From contig NZ_CALPCM010000076.1 in NCBI RefSeq assembly GCF_943193015.1, positions 1-6,845 on the forward strand: 6,845 bases of DNA. The letters run 5' to 3'. This DNA is from Hominisplanchenecus_A murintestinalis (GTDB taxonomy: Bacteria; Bacillota; Clostridia; Lachnospirales; Lachnospiraceae). Each line of letters starts with the position of its first letter. The stretch's first letter is position 1. The position numbers were made by a program, and so were the translations under genes. Below are positions 1-4,844 of this stretch, in pieces. The notes under the pieces were generated by a model that worked only from the letters and a program-made list of their open reading frames with translations, searched no databases and was not told the origin of the DNA.

Positions 1-14
1 ACACATATCTATCT

Positions 15-40
15 AACATATGTTCGGTAAACATATGTTT
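15..40. repeat. Twin AACATATGTT palindromes at the left edge
   Basis: Two copies of the palindrome AACATATGTT lie at 15-24 and 30-39, the second extended to AAACATATGTTT at 29-40, with centres 15 bp apart. On the minus strand a perfect TTGACA (50-55) lies just upstream, so the pair may be operator sites over the promoter of a leftward gene that starts outside the window. No convincing -10 box is visible at 16-18 bp spacing. Because the copies are palindromes they could also fold together as one hairpin followed by T-rich plus-strand DNA, a weak terminator. Neither reading can be decided here. Confidence 0.4.
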
Positions 41-78
41 TTCTTTGTGTGTCAATAGGTCGGAATTTCCTATAAAGT

Positions 79-133
79 AAAAAAGGGAATGAGCAGTGTT
101 CCCAATACATAAGAACACCACTCATTCCCTTTT
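79..133 (-). terminator. Rho-independent terminator of the BtrH-like/winged-helix operon
   Basis: A 21-bp stem pairs 81-101 with 113-133 around an 11-nt loop, and a run of six T (minus strand, 84-79) follows. The outer 13 bp are perfect. The two plus-strand mismatches (94/120 and 95/119) become G-U wobbles in minus-strand RNA, which fixes the working strand. The stop codon of the winged-helix gene (122-124) lies inside the upstream arm, so the stem begins within the last codons. Confidence 0.9.
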
Positions 134-550
134 CACACTATTTATTTTATAGCCAACCCCTCTCACTGTCTGGATATATTCCGGTTGGCTTGGATCATTC
201 TCTATTTTTTTCCGAAGCCGACGGACATGGGATGTAATATTGCTGTCATCTTGAAGATACTCCCCATTCCAGACATAATTATAAATCTTTTCTTTAGAAA
301 GCGTTATCCCTTGATGAATTGCCAGCATATACAGAATGCGAAATTCGATGTTTGTTAAATTAACTTCCTTTCCCTGTCTTAAAACCCTGTGCTGCTCCGG
401 TATAATGAGCAATTCACCAATCTGTATTTCATCCAGACACGCATCTACTTCTCTGTCTATACTAATATCAGCTTTACTAACAATTTCCAGTATTTTATCA
501 TATATGTTTTTTTCCGATTCATCCAAAGAAAGAACTATCAGTTTTCCCAT
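122..550 (-). CDS. Orphan winged-helix (OmpR/PhoB-type) DNA-binding regulator
   Basis: This 142-residue protein carries a C-terminal OmpR/PhoB winged-helix domain (Trans_reg_C), roughly residues 43-137. Its signatures are visible in order: LTNIEFRIL (first helix), LSKEKIYNYVW, the recognition-helix stretch NITSHVRRLRKKIE, and the wing TVRGVGYKI. A normal response regulator has about 120 residues of receiver domain in front. Here only about 40 residues precede the DNA-binding part, with no receiver fold or phospho-acceptor Asp context, so control by phosphorylation is unlikely. The start at 550 is chosen because AGGAGG sits just upstream; an upstream TTG at 601 has no ribosome binding site. 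It lies 65 nt after the BtrH-like gene with no promoter or terminator seen between, so the two are probably cotranscribed. It probably regulates transcription, but its target and any N-terminal ligand or partner are unknown. Confidence 0.85.
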   Translation of the reverse strand: MGKLIVLSLDESEKNIYDKILEIVSKADISIDREVDACLDEIQIGELLIIPEQHRVLRQGKEVNLTNIEFRILYMLAIHQGITLSKEKIYNYVWNGEYLQDDSNITSHVRRLRKKIENDPSQPEYIQTVRGVGYKINSVKRE

Positions 551-615
551 ATCACTCACCTCCTCTGCCGGATTCTCTGAAGTAAGGAAATGCCCTGGCA
601 AATATATAATTTTAA

Positions 616-1674
616 TCAGTTCTGTGTATTCAGAATTCTACGGAATGCATCTTCTTCATGTTTTCTTAGTGCCTGGAATAGGGGAATATATTTTTCAGTA
701 TGCCTGAAAGAATGCCCTGCCACATCTTCAAGAAAACCATCTACGATCTTTTCAATAATTTCCCCACTCTTCTGAAAATGATGAGCCGCCTCTTCCCAGG
801 CTTCTTCCCCAAGAGAATCCTTATACCTCACAAGCGCCTGTGCAAATTTATCCCTGGATGCCCTATGAGGATTGATAATTCCCGATCTTCGCCCACTAAT
901 TTCATAGGGAAGCTCTGGGAGAATGCTTCCCGTGTATTCAATAAAGTGAAAATATATTTTCAGTAATTCTTCTTCAGGAAATAAGTTTTTCCATTCCCGG
1001 AATTCCCCGATGAATCTGTCAAGCCCTCTCTGTCCTACAAAACTTAATGGTGAAGATAAATAGGTTTCTGCATTTTTCCCTATCCCTTTTTGTACAATCC
1101 ACGCTGTATCTGTTTCCGGAGACCTCATATCAATCCCAAAATACGCATTTTTCTTGCTTATCCCTATATAGTCTTCTGCCCATGCCAGTTCCAGTTCCGC
1201 AATCGGGATAGTCTGCATTTCCGCTTTGGAATTATCATGAACATATACATTTGTCTCATCATAACCTATCATGAGAACAACATGCCCCGGAATATGCTGC
1301 CTATGATAGAACTTACTCTGATAAGGCAGATGAAACATATCCAAGCCAAATAATATGACCGGTATATCTTTGTCCAATAACTCCCTGACGTTTTTCCAAG
1401 TTGTCCGAAAACATTTTCCTTCACCTGCTATAACCTCATATCCGATGATTCCTTTCCAAAATTCATATTCCCGCTTTCCAATGCTTCCCTGCCCCATAAA
1501 AATCATTTTAGGTACTGCTGCTTTCTTTTGGGAAATCATCTGAAAACCGGCCTTGGAATAGAAAATTAATTCTTCCGGTATCCGTTTTCCTGTTTTCCAC
1601 TCATAAATATCACACAGCCCATTCACCGGACATAAATAATCCGCCAACTGATGCGGCAATTCTAATCGCTTCAT
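616..1674 (-). CDS. BtrH-like protein (BtrH_N plus DUF4872), putative acyltransferase or cysteine hydrolase
   Basis: This 352-residue cytosolic protein (no signal peptide or membrane segment) resembles the BtrH_N/DUF4872 family. Its namesake BtrH transfers the AHBA side chain from an acyl carrier protein to ribostamycin in butirosin synthesis. The N-terminal half looks like a papain/C39-type fold: Cys15 or Cys21 in the LCPVNGLCDIYEW stretch are nucleophile candidates, His131 lies in PGHVVLMIGYD, and Asp147 in VYVHDNS, giving a plausible Cys-His-Asp set. The C-terminal half, from about residue 195, fits DUF4872. The start at 1674 has AAAGGAGGA 6 nt upstream. The ATG at 1716, which would add 14 residues, lies upstream of the -10 box and cannot be on the mRNA. 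No carrier protein or biosynthetic gene is in view, so the substrate is unknown. The family call is from memory of its motifs; the fold is more certain than the reaction. Confidence 0.75.
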   Translation of the reverse strand: MKRLELPHQLADYLCPVNGLCDIYEWKTGKRIPEELIFYSKAGFQMISQKKAAVPKMIFMGQGSIGKREYEFWKGIIGYEVIAGEGKCFRTTWKNVRELLDKDIPVILFGLDMFHLPYQSKFYHRQHIPGHVVLMIGYDETNVYVHDNSKAEMQTIPIAELELAWAEDYIGISKKNAYFGIDMRSPETDTAWIVQKGIGKNAETYLSSPLSFVGQRGLDRFIGEFREWKNLFPEEELLKIYFHFIEYTGSILPELPYEISGRRSGIINPHRASRDKFAQALVRYKDSLGEEAWEEAAHHFQKSGEIIEKIVDGFLEDVAGHSFRHTEKYIPLFQALRKHEEDAFRRILNTQN

Positions 1675-1680
1675 ACGCCT

Positions 1681-1730
1681 TCCTCCTTTGCTACGCTTAA
1701 GTTTAAACCCTTGCATTGTCCGAGAGTCAA
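1681..1730 (-). promoter_or_regulatory. MerR-type promoter and operator of the BtrH-like operon
   Basis: On the minus strand -35 TTGACT (1730-1725) and -10 TAAACT (1705-1700) are separated by exactly 19 bp, the long spacer typical of promoters that a MerR-family protein activates by DNA distortion. A 21-bp imperfect dyad (1707-1727, outer arms ACTCTC and AAGGGT) fills the spacer. The core matches the merR1 promoter at 28 of 34 positions. The start site should fall near 1693, just before the AAAGGAGGA ribosome binding site (1681-1689). Confidence 0.8.
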
Positions 1731-1741
1731 GTGATATCGGG

Positions 1742-1775
1742 AAAAAAGATGCCGCTAAATTGCAGCATCTTTTTT
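1742..1775 (-). terminator. Rho-independent terminator of merR1
   Basis: A 14-bp stem pairs 1742-1755 with 1762-1775 around a 6-nt loop. Its A6/T6 outer part gives a T-tract on the minus strand. The single plus-strand mismatch (1753/1764) is a G-U wobble in minus-strand RNA. The arm starts in the merR1 stop codon (1775-1777). It separates merR1 from the BtrH promoter 12 bp downstream, so the BtrH operon should depend on its own promoter. Confidence 0.88.
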
Positions 1776-2593
1776 CATAACGGTTTTACAGGAAAGCACA
1801 CCTCTGTGACCATATCTTCTACTGATTGTTCCGTTTCCGGAGATACATGGTATATGTTGAAGCGTTTCCCATCAAGCCTGTAGTGATTATCGGTAATCCA
1901 TCGTATGATCTCTTCATTTGCATCCGGTAGCAGACTATACTGCCCTTTAAATGTAAGCGTTGCTGCCGTTGTCTCTTCGATTTTCTTAAATTTCATTTCC
2001 TCTGTATCGTGATATCTGCCAACTACCGCCTGCTGTATCTCCACATCCAAATCATATTCTTTGAATCCTTCATCATGGAATACCGCTATATTCAAAAGCG
2101 GATTTGCAAATTGTATTTTTTGTGATTTTCTCTCCTTTGCCAGCTTTTCCCAGAGAACAGCTTCATTCCCTGGGGTTGCTATTCTCCCTCTGATACTAAT
2201 CACATTATGGGCAGGAAATTTTTTGAGCGCCACACTGTACAAAGGGATATCTGAAACATGTCCCAAATTCGCTATGGTTGTTTCGATTAGATTCAATTGT
2301 TTTTGCAAATTCGCGATTTTCTCCCGCTGTTCCACCGCATGGAGTTCGAGATAATCTTTCAGTTGGTCATTGCCTGTATATTTCGCCAATATTTCCTTGA
2401 TTAAGGCTAATCCCAACCCCATACTTTTTAACGCCTGTATCTTGTTGGCTATCGGGAGCTGACATTCACTGTAGTATCTATATCCCGTGAAATCATCCAC
2501 ATGCTCAGGAATCAGCAAACCAATCTCATCATAGTGCCGGAGCATATGGATACTGATTTGTGACAAGACTGAAAATTCTCCTATTTTCAGCAA
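1775..2593 (-). CDS. MerR-family regulator with GyrI-like effector domain (merR1)
   Basis: This 272-residue protein has the BmrR/BltR architecture. Residues 1-70 form the MerR winged-helix domain (KIGEFSVLSQISIHMLRHYDEIGLL, then TGYRYY). About 75-110 is a coiled-coil dimerisation helix, and about 118-270 a GyrI-like ligand-binding domain with the DLDVEI motif, where Glu185 is the candidate acidic residue for a cationic ligand. Such proteins bind amphipathic or aromatic small molecules and activate promoters with 19-bp spacers. The start is taken as TTG at 2593, 8 nt after AGGAGG (2602-2607) and giving the family-typical MLKIGEFS beginning. A GTG at 2602 overlaps that ribosome binding site and is rejected. 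The gene has its own MerR-type promoter, implying autoregulation, and the same operator recurs before the BtrH-like operon. A terminator closes it. Family assignment is firm; the ligand is unknown. Confidence 0.92.
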   Translation of the reverse strand: MLKIGEFSVLSQISIHMLRHYDEIGLLIPEHVDDFTGYRYYSECQLPIANKIQALKSMGLGLALIKEILAKYTGNDQLKDYLELHAVEQREKIANLQKQLNLIETTIANLGHVSDIPLYSVALKKFPAHNVISIRGRIATPGNEAVLWEKLAKERKSQKIQFANPLLNIAVFHDEGFKEYDLDVEIQQAVVGRYHDTEEMKFKKIEETTAATLTFKGQYSLLPDANEEIIRWITDNHYRLDGKRFNIYHVSPETEQSVEDMVTEVCFPVKPL

Positions 2594-2601
2594 AGAAACC
2601 A

Positions 2602-2645
2602 CCTCCTGACTTTAAGTGTAAACCCTCACATAATACGAGAGTCAA
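2602..2645 (-). promoter_or_regulatory. MerR-type autoregulatory promoter of merR1
   Basis: On the minus strand -35 TTGACT (2645-2640) and -10 TACACT (2620-2615) are 19 bp apart. A 21-bp dyad at 2622-2642 pairs at 7 of 10 positions, with arms ACTCTC and GAGGGT. The expected start site near 2608 leaves a leader of about 14 nt that begins almost at the AGGAGG ribosome binding site (2602-2607). Confidence 0.82.
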
Positions 2646-2667
2646 TCCCTTTTTCTTGGTCGATGAC

Positions 2668-2696
2668 ACTATAAATCGTCTTTGTGATAAAGTCAA
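2668..2696 (-). promoter_or_regulatory. Second, upstream sigma-A-type promoter toward merR1
   Basis: On the minus strand TTGACT (2696-2691) and TATAGT (2673-2668) are 17 bp apart, close to sigma-A consensus. The element lies between the hydrolase stop codon and the MerR-type promoter of merR1. It could give basal merR1 expression independent of the inducible promoter. No strong terminator was found after the hydrolase gene, so read-through from the merR2 operon into merR1 is also possible. Confidence 0.55.
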
Positions 2697-2719
2697 CTGA
2701 TAATACAATTTTGTTCATC

Positions 2720-3688
2720 TCATAAAATAGGCTCAATGAATTTCTTGATTAATTCTATTCTGTCCCCTGCTTTGGGTACAAAGAGAGCTGCAATAGAAAT
2801 CACCAGCTTTTTCTTTGTGTTTACATAAATGATATTGCCGCCATCTCCCATTGCTGCATAGCCATCCTCATTTACCCACCATAGATATCCATAGGGCAGA
2901 TTCTCTTTTTTCCATCGGCTGTGTTCTATTGTACTGTCCTCTACCCATTTTGAGGAAATGATCTGCTTCCCCTCCCACATACCGCCATTCAGATATAACT
3001 GCCCAATCTTTGCCATATCCATTGGTGTAAGCGTAAGTCCCCAGCCTGCCGCATGAATCCCCATGGAATCTATTACCCATCCGCTAATATCCGTAGACTG
3101 GTTAAATGCCAATTGTTCCTCTTTGGTTTCGAATAGTAAATTATTTTCCACTTTAATTCCAAGCGGCTCAAATAAATTCTCTGCCGCAAAATCTAATACG
3201 GGTTGCCCTGTTGCCCTCACTAAAATTCCCGATAAGATGTCCGGCCCGATCAATGGGGCATATCGGAATGCCCCTATCTTCCCACGACCGCCTAATAAAT
3301 CAAGCGAAAATTTTACCCAGTCACTACTTGTAAAATATTTTATATAAGGTGCAAAAAATCGATATTTATAAGGTGCCGTCATTGTCAGCATATCTCTTAG
3401 TGTAATATTCTGTATTCTTCTCTCTCCCCTTTTCACTTTGTATTCTGGGAAGTAATCCAGCACTTTCTCCTCAATATTTTTAATGTATCCTTTATCCAGA
3501 GCAATCCCAATTAATATTGAAATAATGCTTTTTGTCACGGAATAGATATGAACGCGGCTATTCGCAGTGCAGCCCTTAAAGTATTTTTCATAAGATACAG
3601 CGCCATCTTTTATTATGACGATACCTGTGGTATTTCCATATTTGCTGCTTATAATCTGTTCCAATTCTTTAATTTTTATCTGATTCAT
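2720..3688 (-). CDS. CubicO-like serine hydrolase (beta-lactamase superfamily, class C fold)
   Basis: This 322-residue protein belongs to the penicillin-binding-protein/class C beta-lactamase-like group (Pfam Beta-lactamase; COG CubicO). The SxxK motif is Ser50-Val-Thr-Lys53, giving the nucleophile and general base. Tyr143 is the likely tyrosine of the second motif, but that motif reads YAP rather than YSN. The third motif, usually HTG or HGG, appears as GDGG at 281-284 before NIIYV. These changes make true beta-lactamase activity doubtful and favour an esterase, amidase or peptidase. No signal peptide is visible, so it is probably cytosolic, unlike periplasmic or secreted beta-lactamases. 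The start at 3688 has GAGAGGAAG upstream. It follows merR2 by 36 nt with no promoter between, so it is the output gene of that operon. The substrate cannot be read from the sequence. Confidence 0.87.
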   Translation of the reverse strand: MNQIKIKELEQIISSKYGNTTGIVIIKDGAVSYEKYFKGCTANSRVHIYSVTKSIISILIGIALDKGYIKNIEEKVLDYFPEYKVKRGERRIQNITLRDMLTMTAPYKYRFFAPYIKYFTSSDWVKFSLDLLGGRGKIGAFRYAPLIGPDILSGILVRATGQPVLDFAAENLFEPLGIKVENNLLFETKEEQLAFNQSTDISGWVIDSMGIHAAGWGLTLTPMDMAKIGQLYLNGGMWEGKQIISSKWVEDSTIEHSRWKKENLPYGYLWWVNEDGYAAMGDGGNIIYVNTKKKLVISIAALFVPKAGDRIELIKKFIEPIL

Positions 3689-3724
3689 ATTTTCTTCCTC
3701 TCATGCACTTCACAATATCTGCTT

Positions 3725-4564
3725 TCAATTTCGGTCTTTTGAACCCTTCTTTTTAACCGGATAATAGACCTCCGTAACAAGTTGGCTTTCCTTTGAAACC
3801 TCTGCCGGGTCTGTTACATATACCTCATACAACGCATTGCTGTTTTCATAACCTTCCCTTTTTGCCCACTCTATTTGTTTAGCGTAAACTGAAGGAAGCT
3901 GTGAGTAAGAACCCTGCACAACTGTTTTCAAGCATAGCCCAGGACAAAAATCTCTTGTTCCAGTCGCATACTCTCTTATCGGGATTGCAAATTCCGTATC
4001 TAATCCAAATGGTGTATACTCATCGTCATGAAACAGTACCATTGGAGGAGCAGCCGCTGTTAGTTTCTTCTCTTCCATTTTCCGAAATAGTTTCCCAAAG
4101 CAGGTATCATATTCTTCTGAAAACTCATGCTCTAAAACATTCTTCCGTATCGACAGAAGATACATCATCGGTATCTCGACTAGCTGTACATCAATGCTTT
4201 CCATATAGGACATAATGGATTTTCCGTTTCTCAAATTTGATATATCACTGTCTATTTGGTGCATTGTATCTTCAAACTTCTGTACCTTTACCGCAATCTC
4301 TTTTTTCTTTTTATTAAGTGCAGTAAAAAGTACCTCATCCATCTGTTCTTCCGATTCCAAAATTAATTTGATTTCTTCCAAAGAAAAACAATAATCCTTC
4401 AGACGATTAATCATCAGCATTTTTTCCAATTGCTCGATGGAATAATACCGATAGCCATTTTCCGGATTGATTTCATCCGGCAGTATCAATCCTATTTCTG
4501 CATAATATCTAAGCGTCTTTGTAGATACCCTGCATATGTTTGAAAATTCTCCAATTGTAAGCAT
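3725..4564 (-). CDS. MerR-family regulator with GyrI-like effector domain (merR2)
   Basis: This 279-residue protein has the same layout as merR1 but only partial similarity to it. Residues 1-70 are the MerR winged helix (TIGEFSNICRVSTKTLRYYAEIGLI, then NGYRYY). About 75-110 is a charged coiled-coil helix, and about 125-271 a GyrI-like domain with GLDTEFAIPI, where Glu191 is the candidate ligand-contacting acid, and the closing LVTEVYYPV strand. BmrR and BltR, with this build, bind hydrophobic cations and activate neighbouring genes. The ATG at 4564 has AAGGAGGG 8 nt upstream and sits about 17 nt from the expected start site. It is first in an operon with the serine hydrolase and has its own MerR-type promoter with a near-perfect dyad, so autoregulation is likely. 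Recognition-helix and operator differences from merR1 argue that the two do not share targets. Confidence 0.92.
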   Translation of the reverse strand: MLTIGEFSNICRVSTKTLRYYAEIGLILPDEINPENGYRYYSIEQLEKMLMINRLKDYCFSLEEIKLILESEEQMDEVLFTALNKKKKEIAVKVQKFEDTMHQIDSDISNLRNGKSIMSYMESIDVQLVEIPMMYLLSIRKNVLEHEFSEEYDTCFGKLFRKMEEKKLTAAAPPMVLFHDDEYTPFGLDTEFAIPIREYATGTRDFCPGLCLKTVVQGSYSQLPSVYAKQIEWAKREGYENSNALYEVYVTDPAEVSKESQLVTEVYYPVKKKGSKDRN

Positions 4565-4572
4565 ATGCGAAC

Positions 4573-4618
4573 CCTCCTTCCAAGCTCAGTATAAACTTTA
4601 CCCTAAGGGGAAAGTCAA
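4573..4618 (-). promoter_or_regulatory. MerR-type promoter and operator of the merR2-hydrolase operon
   Basis: On the minus strand -35 TTGACT (4618-4613) and a strong -10 TATACT (4593-4588) are 19 bp apart. A 21-bp dyad at 4595-4615 pairs at 9 of 10 positions, with outer arms ACTTT and AAAGT and inner CCCT and AGGG. It occupies the same place relative to the -35 as the other two MerR operators here, but its half-sites differ from theirs. The GGAGG core of the ribosome binding site is at 4573-4577. Confidence 0.85.
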
Positions 4619-4620
4619 CG

Positions 4621-4664
4621 GCACTTTTAATCCCCTGTCCAGCAGTTTGGATAAGACAAAGTGC
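4621..4664 (-). other. Hairpin enclosing a possible 10-codon leader ORF
   Basis: GCACTTT (4621-4627) and AAAGTGC (4658-4664) form a 7-bp stem, with a second pairing ATCC/GGAT inside. Within it, on the minus strand, a TTG at 4659 opens a 10-residue frame (LSYPNCWTGD, first residue read as Met if used) ending in TAA at 4627-4629. It is preceded by GAAAGGGGAGG (4664-4674), only 4 nt away, and by a promoter. The structure ends 2 nt before the merR2 -35. It may be a translated leader or chance; the non-ATG start and short spacing keep confidence low. Confidence 0.25.
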
Positions 4665-4685
4665 CTCCCCTTTCAAGGTAGTAGC

Positions 4686-4714
4686 ATTTTAGTCGAATAA
4701 AAAATGAATTGCAA
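4686..4714 (-). promoter_or_regulatory. Upstream sigma-A-type promoter toward merR2
   Basis: On the minus strand TTGCAA (4714-4709) and TAAAAT (4691-4686) are 17 bp apart. Start would be near 4679, just before GAAAGGGGAGG. It mirrors the arrangement at merR1: an ordinary 17-bp promoter placed upstream of a 19-bp MerR-type promoter. It may supply basal regulator. Confidence 0.5.
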
Positions 4715-4822
4715 GTCATAATTTTCTAAAAAAAGTATCTGATTTAATCTGTAACGATTACAAATTAGATATGCTATAAATTCCTCGAACCCCTAAATTT
4801 TTCTGTTTTTAAAGAGCCATTC

Positions 4823-4844
4823 CTAATTAATGTCTGCTGATTAA
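4823..4844. repeat. Left end of the insertion sequence: target repeat and terminal inverted repeat
   Basis: CTAATTA (4823-4829) is the flanking direct repeat and TGTCTGCTGATTAA (4831-4844) the terminal inverted repeat. The transposase stop codon TAA (4841-4843) lies inside the inverted repeat, so the coding region runs to the very end of the element. Confidence 0.8.

Larger units (their letters stand above)
4620..4830. other. Intergenic gap between merR2 and the insertion sequence
   Basis: No gene of normal size is present on either strand. The gap holds a minus-strand sigma-A promoter, the small hairpin/leader ORF, and an A+T-rich hairpin at 4745-4767 (10-bp stem, 3-nt loop). That hairpin is followed, after 10 nt on the minus strand, by seven T (4734-4728). 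The T-tract is too far from the stem for a typical terminator, so transcription leaving the insertion sequence may continue into this gap. Confidence 0.5.

Noticed and set aside
551..601. 17-residue extension of the winged-helix protein from TTG at 601
   Set aside because: No ribosome binding site precedes it, while the ATG at 550 has AGGAGG at good spacing.
1675..1716. 14-residue N-terminal extension of the BtrH-like protein starting at 1716
   Set aside because: The ATG at 1716 lies inside the promoter spacer, upstream of the -10 box, so it would not be on the mRNA. The start at 1674 has a strong ribosome binding site.
2594..2602. GTG start of merR1 at 2602
   Set aside because: It overlaps the AGGAGG ribosome binding site. 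TTG at 2593 has 8-nt spacing and gives the family-typical N-terminus.
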